DNA from: Brienomyrus brachyistius
Taxonomy: Eukaryota > Chordata > Actinopteri > Osteoglossiformes > Mormyridae
Reading direction: 5' to 3'
NCBI RefSeq assembly: GCF_023856365.1
Contig: NW_026042711.1
Location: 1 to 64,000, forward strand
DNA: 64,000 nt
The position numbers were made by a program, and so were the translations under genes. The notes under the pieces are model-generated. The model searched no databases. It saw nothing but the letters and a program-made list of their open reading frames with translations, and was not told the origin of the DNA. This document shows positions 22,301-30,566 of the stretch, one piece after another (positions within the stretch are counted from its first letter, which is position 1; every line of letters begins with the position of its first letter).

Positions 22301-25300
22301 AGATGTAGAGATGTTCTTACGAGATTCTATGCACAGTTACAATGACTACCAACCCGTATCTGGCTCCTGTTGGAGCTATGATGAGAAACACAATGTGTGG
22401 CGGTTTCCTTTGGGATGGAGAGTTCAAACCACTCCCACCACACACTTAAAGGACCCAACCTGACAAATTTTTTCAACCCTGGAGGAGGGATCATGTCCAG
22501 ATCTAGATCGCCTCCCAGAAGGGTTGTGGTCGTCCTCCCCCACTGATGTAGGGCTGGTAAAGGGGTTTCCACCTTACAAAGTAATTGTGAAATCAGAACA
22601 CCGTCCGGTAGTTAGGCAATACCCATTAAAACCTGAAGCAGAAAAAGGTATAGCCCCTGTAGTGCAAGACATGTTAGCATCAGGAATATTGCGAGAGGCT
22701 CCTGAAGCCACTTGCAACACTCCTATCTTTCCAGTCCAGAAGGGACATACAGGGAAATGGCGCATGGTGCAGGATTTAAGACCGGTTAATAACATAGTGC
22801 AACATGCAGCACCAGACGTGCCTAACCCACACTTATTGCTCAACTCATTGACTCCTGATAAAAGCTACTTCTCAGTAGTGGATCTTAGTAATGCATTTTT
22901 CTCAGTACCATTGCACCCTGATTCTCAACATTTATTTGGATTTACCTATAAAGGGAAAAAATATACATATACTAGACTCCCTCAGGGATTTTCTGAAAGT
23001 CCACATGTATATACCATGGCCCTTAGATACTCTATGAGTACCTGTGAAATACCATCACATAGTCAGGTATTACTATACGTGGATGATATCTTAATAGCAG
23101 CAGATTCAGAACAACATTGCAAAGAAACTACCCTAACTGTGCTTCAGCATTTATACAATACTGGACATAAAGCTTCTAAACAGAAGTTGCAGTATTGCAA
23201 AAAGACAGTTGTCTATTTAGGGCATAACCTTTCACAAAAAGGTCGCTCGCTGCTAGAGATAAGGAAACAAGCTATACAGGAAGCACCTAAACCACAGACT
23301 AAACAACAGATGATGTCCTTTTTAGGGCTCTGCAATTATTGTAGAGAATGGTTACCAGATTATGCTTTTCTAGTTCAACCTTTGCAAAATTTAATATACG
23401 GGAAGGAGATGACTCTAAAGGACAAAATACAATGGACTGAGGACGGAGAAAATGCTTTTACAAATTTAAAAAGAATGTTGCAAACCAATGTGACCCTTGC
23501 TCTACCAGATTATCAACAACCATTCACCCTATGTGTAGATGCTAATCAAGGTTATATGAAAGCAGTATTAACACAGCCATTCGGAGCAAAAGAGAGACCG
23601 TTAGCATTCTATTCAAAACGATTAGATGCAGTAGCAGCTGGCTTTCCACAGTGTTTACAGGCATGTGCAGCTGCTGCAGAAGCAGTAAAGGTATCAGCAG
23701 AATTGGTACTTTGTCACCCCCTCATACTTAAAGTTCCTCATTCTGTGTCTCTAATCTTGTTGCAGACACCGCTTCCATTCTTAACACATACAAGACATCT
23801 TACCTTAGTGTCACTTTTGCTCTCACAACCTAACATTGAACTTCAGCGGTGTGGCCTATTGAACCCTAGCACGCTCCTCCCCACCGCAGAGGATGGGGAG
23901 CCACATTCTTGCAAAGCAACAATAGAAGAACAAACAAAACCAAGAGCAGATATTCTGCAAACTTTTATACCAGGATCAGAAGTTGTTTATGTAGATGGCT
24001 CAGCATCAAAAAATGATATGGGAAAAAATAAAGTTGGGTATGCTGTAGTTACATCTACTGAAGTGTTAGAAGCCAATGCACTCCCTTCTACTTGTTCAGC
24101 ACAAGCGGCTGAACTCTATGCTGTGATCAGGGCATGTGAACTGTTCAAGAACAAGTCACTTACTATCTACACTGATAGTCAATATGTGTTTGCAGCTGTC
24201 CATCACCATGCAAGAGTCTGGAAAAATAGAGGTTTTAGAACATCACAGGGCACATCTCTTACTCATACAAATTTGCTACTTAGATTATTAGACGTTGTGC
24301 ATTTACCGACTCACTTTGCACTGTGCAAATGCAAAGCACACCAGACTGATGACTCTGCAGAAACCGCAGGAAATAGTTTTGCAGATAAAACCGCCAAAGA
24401 AGCGGCACTGAAACAACCTACCTTATCAGTGGCAGACATTCTTTTTATAGATAGCGATGTGCTATGTGATGCACAGATTCATGCTCCTAAAATAGAAGTA
24501 CAAAGTTGGATCAAAAGAGGAGCAATACAACGAGAGAAAGTTTACTATATGAATGACAAGCCCATCCTACCAAAAAATTTATACAAAACAGCTGCTTTGG
24601 TGAGCCATGGAAATACTCATGTCTCAACAGGAGGGATGGTACATATCATACAACAATATTTCTATGCTATAAATTTTTCTGATTATGCAAAACAATTTTG
24701 TAGGACATGCTTAATTTGTTGTAAACACAATGCACAAGGAAACATCAGACCAAAACGTGGCCAGTTCCCCACAGCTGAGTATCCGTTTCAAGTTGTACAT
24801 ATGGATTTTATTGAATTATCTTGGTCACAAGGAAAGAAATACTGTCTAGTTATTATAGACACCTTTTCTAAGTGGGTAGAAATATACCCTGTAAAGCATT
24901 GTGATGCAATGACCGTTGCAAAATGTTTGGTAAGCCATTATTTCCCTACCTATGGCATACCTCATATTATAAGATCAGACAATGGGACTCATTTTGTAAA
25001 TCAGACTATGTCCCTTTGCTCACAAGCATTAGGTTTTACGCTTAAGAATCATTGTGCGTATCACCCTCAGAGCGCAGGCTTAGTGGAAAGGACCAACGGC
25101 ACTATTAAAACAAGGCTAAGAAAGACAGTGGAAGAGACAAAAAGGCCGTGGCCAGAATGTTTGTCTCTAGTAAAATTATGGATGAGAATAACTCCCACTC
25201 CTGCAGGATTAACACCTTTTGAAATAGTGTATGGTAGACCATTTCCCCTAGCAACTGAAATGAATGACATAGAAAAAGCAGACCGAGAAAATACGCTGGC

Positions 25301-27442
25301 CGATTGGATGCGTAAACTACTAACATCACAACAAAAACATAGCCCCAGTAGTCTGCCGGTAAATTCTGTTTCTACTCAACAGGATAACTTGCAGCCGGGA
25401 GATTGGGTCCTGGTCAAGGTCCTGTTGCGGAAAGATTGGAGCACACCTCGGTGGGACGGTCCTTATCAAGTCCTCCTTACAACACCAACAGCAGTAAAGA
25501 TCGCAGAACGACCTTCCTGGATACACAAAAGTCACTGTAAACCCATCAAGCCCTTATCAGAGGCCTCAGCAACAGAGTAGCAGTGGAAGTCCGCTACAAA
25601 GGCACAGTAACCAATAGGGTGCTGTTGTCTCAACCCGGTGAAGAAAACAACTGAGCTGCACTCTATTTAGGATGGCCCTGATAGGGTGGGGATGTGGTAA
25701 AGTGACTCTAGGGGTCATTCTTGTTGTAGGACTTGTATGGTTGTCCTGGCTCTCACCAGCTCCATTACAGCACCTACGGCGATGGACCCATGATGACTTC
25801 CATCTACGCCCGTTGCCCGCTGACCACTCACATCCATTTATGCAAAACTACTGGTACCGATATGTACATGATACTGTAACAGCGAAAAATGTGACAAATT
25901 GCTATGTTTGTTCAGTAATGCTCACTCATAGTGAAGGACCTACGGTGTATGGCAGAGCTATGAATATCTTCTGCAGGTATAGGATATCAAAGTAATGTTT
26001 CACTTATATTTTCTTTTGTTTTTCATTTTATTTTTCTGTTGTTTTATTACTGTTATACCATGTTTGAAAATGTTTATTAATCAAGCTCTTAACGCTGCTT
26101 TTCGGACACGCAGTACAATGTTTCTCTCCCTTACCCAAACTATAGAGACAGAGCCTGTTTCCAGCGATGGCGATGAAGAAGACATATAATTCATAATGAC
26201 GGCCGAGCCGAAAGCACCCGTGCAGGGCTCGGACCTGAAGAACCGGAATTAAATGTTTTCCAGGATAATGACAATGTGGTCTAAATGAAGGTTGTACCTA
26301 AAGTGCTTTTGCAACTTGTACAATGTTGATGCTTCTGATCATACTGTCATGATAAACAGGAGGGACTGTTAGGTTGAAGAAACAGTTGTTAATCATTTCT
26401 GTATGATCAGCAATGAGTGTAAATATATATGTATACGTTATTTCTTATCTTCTAGCCACATACTCTTAGCTATTGTACTCTAAGTAGGTGGTTAACAGCT
26501 GCCTACTTAGATAAGAATCTCACTTCCCTCTCTTGCGCCCCCCATTGACTATAAATAAAGAAGACAAGGGGAACCACCCTTTGTAACACATTCTGCTGTA
26601 GTTTGCATTGCAGAGAGTGTGGGTACCCTTGCAAGTAAAACTGTAACCTGTGTGTGTCTCATAAATGTGGAGTTGGGGTGGAAACGCCGGGCGCTTTCCC
26701 CAACAGGGACGTTTCTTAGGTTAGAAACTGCCGTCACTGCAGCCAACACTGACTTTTAAGGAGAGACACTCAGCTCTTCCTATGAGCAGATCCACCATGG
26801 TGCACAAAATGACAGTATAATTATTATTTTAGGTGACACTTCAAATGTTGCATTATTTCATTCTTTACAAAACGACATTTTTATAACAATGATGTATAAC
26901 AATGTTAATGTGTTTATGTATAATTCATATTTAAATTAAAGTTCATATTTTAGTTAAAAGCTACACCTACAGTACGTATATGAACTTGAATTTGAATCCA
27001 AACCCTTTTTCGTTCTTCTTCTTTAAATTCAAATATAAATTTCAATGCCACAACCTGTTTTCAACCACAATTCAAATGTAATTCAGATTAACAAAATGAA
27101 CTGAAATTCAAGTTCATATATGTATTCAAAATCCTGAATTTTAGGATACGTATTTGAGAATTTCATTCTCAAATCAGTTCTGAATGGTGCACATCCCTAG
27201 TTCATATGTTAAATCATGCATTTTTTTTTTCAGAGTGAATACACACTGACTGCTCAGATAAATAACGTCAAAAATAATTTTCTTTTGTTGCTTAAGATTT
27301 TTGCACAGTCCTATACTGTATATAACAACTCAAACATTTTTTTATGTTATTTGTTTTAAAGAGGCTGCAATGTGTAACATTAACATCTGTATAAAGAGAA
27401 GGTTAGGCTTTTGGCTGACAGCAAGCAAAATGCAACAAATTG

Positions 27443-27477
<35 letters not shown>

Positions 27478-28251
27478 ATGATTTTTGTTTGATGTTTAGA
27501 AAAACATTTATGGAACAAAGCAGACAATAAGGTATCTTTGCTAATTTTATATTGACAAACAACTAAACTGTCAAAATTATTTTGCAGGGAATAATCTTAC
27601 TGACATTATAATAAAGCAAATATGAAAATAGTTGGAATCTCATTTACCTGTGATTATGACAAAGGTTCCATTCCCGAAGGTGACCTCATGAAGAAACACA
27701 GCAGCACAATAATACACTGCAGAATCTGACGGCTCCACGTTAGAAATAGTGAGGTTAAAACTCCCCTCTGCATTCAGTAAGGAGTAACGTTTTATGCTTT
27801 TATATTCCTTGTAAAATTCACCAGGTACGTAGAGAAGTGCTTTCGCCATGGGCTGGGGCTTCCGACCAACAGCTTGCTTAAACAAAGTAACAAAAGTTGT
27901 TTCTCCTTGACAGAAGCATGTCAGGGTCACACTGTCTCCAAGCTGAACCCTCATCAGGTGACTGGGCTGAACAACATCTGTAGTCAGTGCAGTGTCTGCA
28001 AAAACAGAAAAACAAAAAAAATCATAATCAAATAAGACATATAATAGTAATCTAAATAACTATTAACTATGATGCAGATTAAATGGCCAAATTCCACTGA
28101 TCACATCATACAGATAAATGAAAATATTAAAATCCCAAAATAATTTATATTATAGGGCCTTACTAATGAAAATGAGAAGACCAAAGAGTCTGAACATTTT
28201 TGTGCTTCCACTGTTTAGAATAAACTGCTCTGCTGCTAAGTGAGAGATCAT
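16255..28251 (-). CDS. nitr: novel immune-type receptor (NITR) gene, five exons seen
   Basis: Five exons on the minus strand form an inhibitory-type NITR, a fish-specific surface receptor of natural-killer-like cells: leader 28251-28164, V domain 27995-27648, second Ig domain 18086-17736, transmembrane 17190-17071 and ITIM tail 16380-16255. Junctions are GT-AG and the Ig exons keep phase 1. The TM exon ends in phase 1 and the tail exon opens in phase 0, so one small cytoplasmic exon between 17070 and 16381 is implied but was not found. Both Ig domains end in an F-G-N-G-T joining-like motif, a NITR hallmark. Intron 2 is 9.6 kb because an antisense ERV lies in it. A TAG at 17749-17751, at the very end of the second Ig domain, would remove TM and tail. 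The allele is therefore either a pseudogene or makes a secreted protein. Confidence in family is high, in function low. Confidence 0.85.
17071..17190 (-). CDS. nitr: NITR exon 4, transmembrane
   Basis: Acceptor 'ctctttgttacag' at 17191; 40 codons with a hydrophobic run G-L-L-I-V-L-S-C-S-I-I-L-N-V-A-L-I-C-I and a Cys-rich juxtamembrane end (R-C-K-L-T-C-T-H-C). Donor GTACGC. No charged residue is in the membrane segment, so no adaptor pairing is expected; this fits an inhibitory receptor with its own motifs. Confidence 0.75.
17353..17533 (+). repeat. 90-bp tandem duplication containing a SINE tail, in NITR intron 3
   Basis: Each unit holds 15 bases of local flank (ataattattaaatta) followed by the last about 65 bp of the tRNA-derived SINE ending in (ATGG)n. 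The flank word recurs after the second unit, so a 5-prime-truncated SINE inserted first and the segment was then duplicated. Confidence 0.85.
17663..17776 (-). repeat. 57-bp tandem duplication of the NITR joining-like segment and splice donor
   Basis: Units 17663-17719 and 17720-17776 are nearly identical. Each carries C-G-E-M-L-F-G-N-G-T, the following L-D-I-D and a GT donor. The unit is 19 codons long, so frame is kept. The copies differ at the TAG/CAG codon and at the donor (GTAACA in the inner copy, GTAGCA in the outer). Confidence 0.9.
17736..18086 (-). CDS. nitr: NITR exon 3, second Ig domain with premature stop
   Basis: Acceptor 'ttgcttttcag' at 18087. The domain has G-D-S-V-S-L-Q-C, V-Y-W-F-R-H-G, the extra cysteines characteristic of this NITR domain (G-S-C-A-G, T-R-S-C-V-Y, A-M-C-G-E) and D-A-G-T-Y-Y-C. 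It ends C-G-E-M-L-F-G-N-G-T, after which a TAG stands at 17749-17751, five codons before the donor at 17735. In the neighbouring 57-bp duplicate the same codon is CAG, so the stop looks like a C-to-T change. If the stop is real the product lacks the membrane anchor. Confidence 0.85.
18110..18800. other. NITR intron 2, no gene
   Basis: AT-rich intron sequence between the second Ig exon and a hAT remnant. No exon-like stretch is evident. Confidence 0.5.
18815..18965 (-). pseudogene. hAT transposase C-terminal dimerisation fragment
   Basis: The minus strand encodes A-A-A-F-S-A-H-A-E-R-V-F-S-V-A-G followed by R-P-E-D-C and N-K-C-N, the conserved end of hAT transposases (S-x-x-S-E-R-x-F-S). The usual S-E-R is H-A-E-R here. 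The upstream part is not found beyond 19047, where the ERV inserted. The ERV therefore landed beside an older hAT relic in the NITR intron. Confidence 0.7.
19052..19390 (+). repeat. 5-prime LTR of the ERV
   Basis: TGTTAGG...CCCCAACA, 339 bp. A TATAAATAAAG word at about 19235 may supply both a TATA box and an AATAAA signal. The sequence is identical to the 3-prime LTR by direct reading. Confidence 0.95.
19398..19414 (+). promoter_or_regulatory. primer binding site, tRNA-Tyr type
   Basis: Seven bases after the LTR, TGGTCCTTCGAGCCGGA is complementary to the CCA-terminated 3-prime end of vertebrate tRNA-Tyr (about 17 matched bases from memory of the tRNA). This sets the primer for minus-strand DNA synthesis. 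Confidence 0.75.
19606..19677 (+). repeat. 36-bp tandem repeat with duplicated splice-donor sequence
   Basis: Units 19606-19641 and 19642-19677 differ at three positions. The first is preceded by CAG to give CAG|GTGAGA, a strong splice donor; the second reads CAA|GTGAGA. In a retroviral leader this would be the donor for spliced env RNA, next to packaging sequences. Confidence 0.7.
19982..21452 (+). pseudogene. gag: ERV gag (matrix, capsid, nucleocapsid), broken
   Basis: An ATG at 19982 starts with M-G-K-N-Q-S-K, a likely myristoylation signal, and runs to a stop at about 20099. From about 20084 the coding signal moves to another frame, which stays open from 20157 to a TAA at 21162-21164. 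The one-base displacement lies near a seven-A run at 20084-20090. The capsid region is around 20550-21160. After the TAA the same frame continues into a Gly/Arg-rich nucleocapsid with one CCHC knuckle (C-W-T-C-R-K-P-G-H-L-A-R-N-C, about 21355-21400). It ends at TGA 21450-21452. That last stop is placed as in viruses that make Gag-Pol by termination suppression. Confidence 0.85.
21453..22463 (+). pseudogene. pro: ERV protease plus an H-x-T / H-x-S domain
   Basis: The frame continues directly from gag past the TGA. Protease occupies roughly the first 130 residues counted from 21501: the active-site D-T-G-A is at residues 53-56 and L-L-G-R-D-L near 118-123. About 190 more residues follow before the TGA at 22461. 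This extra part has L-H-V-T-M-W (His codon 22080) and P-H-V-S-L-S (His codon 22263), 61 residues apart, the paired motif of 2H phosphoesterases. A dUTPase, which some retroviruses carry, has different motifs and is not seen. The TGA at 22461-22463 separates this region from reverse transcriptase in the same frame, so it is probably a lesion. Protease is secure; the 2H reading is a hypothesis. Confidence 0.8.
22464..25580 (+). CDS. pol: ERV pol: reverse transcriptase, RNase H, integrase
   Basis: About 1018 residues stay open from 22524 in the gag frame. Reverse transcriptase has V-V-D-L near residue 120, L-P-Q-G-F near 152 and the catalytic Y-V-D-D at 185-188. RNase H starts at Y-V-D-G-S-A near 23990, with T-D-S-Q-Y at about 24170. 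Integrase has an HHCC zinc region (H-G-N-T-H about 24605, C-x-x-C about 24702), then M-D-F near 24800, S-D-N-G-T near 24975 and V-E-R-T near 25083 as the D,D-E triad. Its C-terminal module contains W-D-G-P-Y-Q-V (about 25450). This order and the GPY/F module fit gamma/epsilon-like retroviruses. The enzyme region looks intact, but it cannot be translated as part of Gag-Pol here because of the upstream stops. Confidence 0.9.
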   Translation, partial: QIFSTLEEGSCPDLDRLPEGLWSSSPTDVGLVKGFPPYKVIVKSEHRPVVRQYPLKPEAEKGIAPVVQDMLASGILREAPEATCNTPIFPVQKGHTGKWRMVQDLRPVNNIVQHAAPDVPNPHLLLNSLTPDKSYFSVVDLSNAFFSVPLHPDSQHLFGFTYKGKKYTYTRLPQGFSESPHVYTMALRYSMSTCEIPSHSQVLLYVDDILIAADSEQHCKETTLTVLQHLYNTGHKASKQKLQYCKKTVVYLGHNLSQKGRSLLEIRKQAIQEAPKPQTKQQMMSFLGLCNYCREWLPDYAFLVQPLQNLIYGKEMTLKDKIQWTEDGENAFTNLKRMLQTNVTLALPDYQQPFTLCVDANQGYMKAVLTQPFGAKERPLAFYSKRLDAVAAGFPQCLQACAAAAEAVKVSAELVLCHPLILKVPHSVSLILLQTPLPFLTHTRHLTLVSLLLSQPNIELQRCGLLNPSTLLPTAEDGEPHSCKATIEEQTKPRADILQTFIPGSEVVYVDGSASKNDMGKNKVGYAVVTSTEVLEANALPSTCSAQAAELYAVIRACELFKNKSLTIYTDSQYVFAAVHHHARVWKNRGFRTSQGTSLTHTNLLLRLLDVVHLPTHFALCKCKAHQTDDSAETAGNSFADKTAKEAALKQPTLSVADILFIDSDVLCDAQIHAPKIEVQSWIKRGAIQREKVYYMNDKPILPKNLYKTAALVSHGNTHVSTGGMVHIIQQYFYAINFSDYAKQFCRTCLICCKHNAQGNIRPKRGQFPTAEYPFQVVHMDFIELSWSQGKKYCLVIIDTFSKWVEIYPVKHCDAMTVAKCLVSHYFPTYGIPHIIRSDNGTHFVNQTMSLCSQALGFTLKNHCAYHPQSAGLVERTNGTIKTRLRKTVEETKRPWPECLSLVKLWMRITPTPAGLTPFEIVYGRPFPLATEMNDIEKADRENTLADWMRKLLTSQQKHSPSSLPVNSVSTQQDNLQPGDWVLVKVLLRKDWSTPRWDGPYQVLLTTPTAVKIAERPSWIHKSHCKPIKPLSEASATE
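25672..26189 (+). pseudogene. env: ERV env, ends only, middle deleted
   Basis: 25672-25995 encodes a hydrophobic signal-anchor stretch and the first about 100 residues of a surface subunit with C-Y-V-C near residue 80. From 25995, in another frame, about 64 residues give a strongly hydrophobic membrane anchor and an acidic tail. The large central part, including receptor-binding and fusion regions, is missing, so the junction near 25985-25998 is an internal deletion. No envelope function is possible from this copy. Confidence 0.75.
26367..26705 (+). repeat. 3-prime LTR of the ERV
   Basis: Identical to 19052-19390. The bases just before it (aacaggagggac) are purine-rich and would be the plus-strand primer tract. 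Confidence 0.95.
26711..27600. other. NITR intron 2, left of the V exon
   Basis: AT-rich intron with an (AAT)n run at about 27444-27474. Nothing coding was recognised. Confidence 0.5.
27444..27474. repeat. (AAT)n microsatellite
   Basis: About ten uninterrupted AAT/ATA triplets in NITR intron 2. Confidence 0.9.
27648..27995 (-). CDS. nitr: NITR exon 2, variable Ig domain
   Basis: The exon follows a 'tttttgcag' acceptor and codes for about 116 residues. It opens T-D-V-V-Q-P-S-H-L, has first-strand L-G-D-S-V-T-L-T-C, then S-D-S-A-V-Y-Y-C, and closes F-G-N-G-T-F before the donor GTAAATG. The conserved core Trp (W-Y-K-Q in most V domains) is replaced: here the segment reads V-T-L-F-K-Q. NITR V domains bind undefined ligands; one allele-specific ligand type is non-self MHC-like. 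Ligand here is unknown. Confidence 0.85.
28164..28251 (-). CDS. nitr: NITR exon 1, signal peptide
   Basis: Two in-frame ATGs are possible, at 28251 and 28197. The inner one gives a short hydrophobic leader (M-F-R-L-F-G-L-L-I-F-I) typical of NITRs and is preferred. The outer one would add 18 mostly polar residues. The exon ends in phase 1 before GTAAGG. Confidence 0.75.
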
Positions 28252-28574
28252 GGTCGTGGTCGGGATGAAAGGGCAGGAAACAGAGAGGAAACAGAGAGAC
28301 ACACATCAGGCTGATCTGATTGGCTGTTCACATGGGAACTTAAGTAACAGTGAAAAAGCATTTTAATGTGCACTTACATGACGTTTATTAATTTACTCCT
28401 TAACATCCAGTTAAAATGAGAACAATTAGATAAACAGGAGCAGATACTGAGCATATAAAGTTCTTTGTACAGAGTGCTGAGATACTGTGGGAGAGCATTT
28501 GCTAATCATCTCTCTCAGACAAGCTCAGCACAGTATGAGTCTGTTATCTATCTGATATTAGACAGTCTCTCATA

Positions 28575-28800
28575 CAGTAATAATAATTGATACTTTATTG
28601 GTCCCTGTGGAGAAATTGTCTTAACTTCTCTCTCAACTTGCTCTCTTTTTTTTAGAGTAAACAGAGTAAGTTGTCTGCGAAGGGCAGCCACCCATAGTGA
28701 TGCCCAGTGAGCTGGGGGTTAAGGGCCTCGCTCAAGGACGCAGAGATGTGCTGTGGCTGGGTTTGAACCAGCGACCATCTTATTACAAGCACACAGGCAT
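28575..28800 (-). repeat. tRNA-derived SINE copy, sister of 4325-4555
   Basis: It shares 'gatactttattggtccctgtgg', 'agtaagttgtctgcgaag' and 'gagctgggggttaagggcc' with the copy at 4.3 kb. On the minus strand GGTTCAAACCC is a tRNA-type B-box. Confidence 0.65.
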
Positions 28801-29138
28801 TAGATCTTCTAATCACACTTAAAAGGCAGATTAAATGTTCTTTCCACCATGCAAACAGAATGTAAATTGTAGCTTTACTGCTTAGATTTACATTCACACA
28901 TTTGCATTTAAAACAAGCATTTTAAGTGATGTACATGAGAGTAAATGGTGAATCAGTTTATTTGCCACTCTACACATTACATTGGCGCCCATTATAAGTA
29001 ACTGTACAGTGACATTGCAGTTCCTCAGTTGCTTTGATGCATTTCTGGAATCACCCTTAACATCTGCAAAACTGTAAGTGCATTTCCCAAAACAATTCGT
29101 GCAAACAGCACCACACAGATGGACTGTCTACAAAAAAA
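28801..29138. other. no gene recognised
   Basis: Intergenic sequence upstream of the NITR leader exon and past the SINE; no promoter element can be asserted. Confidence 0.35.
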
Positions 29139-29562
29139 GTCATAGAGGCCACCAGCAGCCCGAATACCACACCGTAAGGCCGTATGTTAGGATGCTCTCT
29201 ATGGCAGAGCGGTAGGAGGCCACCAGCAGCCCGCATACCAGACCGTAAGGCAGCATGTTAGGATGCTCTCTATGGCAGAGCAGTTGAAGGTCCCGATCAA
29301 GAAATCCGACAAGTTTCCCCAATAAGCCAGTAACCCCGCTTCATAGAACAGGCCACAGGACTGGTTTTGGTGAGATAGTCCGAGTAGTAGGTAGAAATCA
29401 GGATGGAGACTGAGTGTGGGTCTAACAGGTGAGCAGATGTAGGACAGAATGTAGAGCCCTCTGGTGGAGTGCCTGTGCATGACTGAATGTATGGTTTGGG
29501 TCTGATGGTCTGAATAGTTGGTAGAAATAGGCACCTTCCTACCTGATGTGGTAGGTCTAGAT
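29139..29562 (-). mobile_element. L2-like LINE scraps with a 74-bp tandem duplication
   Basis: The minus strand reads A-I-E-S-I-L-T-Y-G-L-T-V-W-Y and, 74 bp away, A-I-E-S-I-L-T-C-C-L-T-V-W-Y, a block near the end of L2-type reverse transcriptases. The two stretches (about 29147-29220 and 29221-29290) are tandem duplicates. The rest to 29562 has no clear domain. Confidence 0.6.
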
Positions 29563-29867
29563 AAGGGGTCACCAACATGGTGCCCCAAGGATGCCCCCAA
29601 TGACCACATGAGTTGCCCGTGGACCTGTTCTATAAAATAGCACAACTCACCAGCGAACATCATCTAAAATTTTATTTTGTCCTGTTTCTAATCTATCACA
29701 TTTGCATTTATATAGATTTGAAATTGAATATAAAAAAGCATTTAAAACATGTTTATCATGCATGAAGTTTAGACATGTTTAGGAGGGCGTTTAAAACTGA
29801 TATCAAACTTCGTATGGCTCAGTACCCGTGAAGTAGCTCTCCGTTTTAAAAAGGTTGGTGACCCCTG
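29563..29867. mobile_element. hAT-type MITE, 305 bp
   Basis: Inverted ends AAGGGGTCACCAAC and CAGGGGTCACCAAC (complement at the right) differ at one position. They are flanked by an exact 8-bp repeat GTCTAGAT at 29555-29562 and 29868-29875. The interior is AT-rich and non-coding. Confidence 0.9.
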
Positions 29868-29875
29868 GTCTAGAT

Positions 29876-30566
29876 CTTGCAAGTTTGTTTGTACTGGCTG
29901 TGTGAACATACTGTAGCACTGTTAAGAATATGCAACACAGCCTGAGTTGGGGATCTGCTGTATGCATCAGTAATATAATGCTTTGTCCTTTTCTAGGCTG
30001 TTCATTAAGACATAAAGCCTGAAAGTTTTCTGAATGGCATTAATGAAATTGAGCACTGCCCCCACCTGCTGGCCAATTTATTAAAACATTGAAATCGCTG
30101 TCTGCACAGGCTGACGTGTCATTTAAGTCTGATAATTTTCTATGAGTCAAACGGCAAGAAAATGACAAGAAGTTAAAAACATGGAGTTAGATGAAGGAGA
30201 AAAGATTACAAATTTGAAGATTATGAAATCAGGACATGTCAGCTAAGTCAGCCAAGGTGGGTCTTAAACATATGGACGGAAGTATGAGCGCTAAACTTAA
30301 ACGGGTTCACTTGTAACCGCTGCCACCAAATTTCGTTAAATTGCTGGGGAGGTCCAGATACATGAGACAGGAATAGAAGGATTATTCTTTATTAATATAC
30401 AGACGAGGGTTACAACCCTCCCTAGGGCAATAGAAGGGGATACCTGCCACGGGACATTCTAAAACGCTTAATGTGAAAATGCGTAACGCAACTTAATGTA
30501 TTAAAACAGTCACCACAAATCACCAAATTTCTCGCGAATGTATCTGGCCATAAAGACTTACCTGAC
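29876..30566. other. no gene recognised
   Basis: AT-rich sequence with no supportable frame. Confidence 0.4.

Larger units (their letters stand above)
19052..26705 (+). mobile_element. endogenous retrovirus, 7654 bp, gamma/epsilon-like, defective
   Basis: Two LTRs (19052-19390 and 26367-26705) read identical over 339 bp, begin TG and end CA, and are flanked by exact GGGAC (19047-19051, 26706-26710). Inside are a primer site for tRNA-Tyr, gag, protease, an extra domain, reverse transcriptase, RNase H, integrase and env remnants. All of gag-pro-pol downstream of 20093 is in one frame, as in gamma- and epsilonretroviruses. The integrase ends with a GPY/F-type module. Breaks are a one-base frame displacement in gag near 20067-20093, stops at 21162 and 22461, and an internal env deletion. 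Orientation is opposite to the NITR gene. Identical LTRs argue for a young insertion although the coding regions are broken. Confidence 0.95.
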
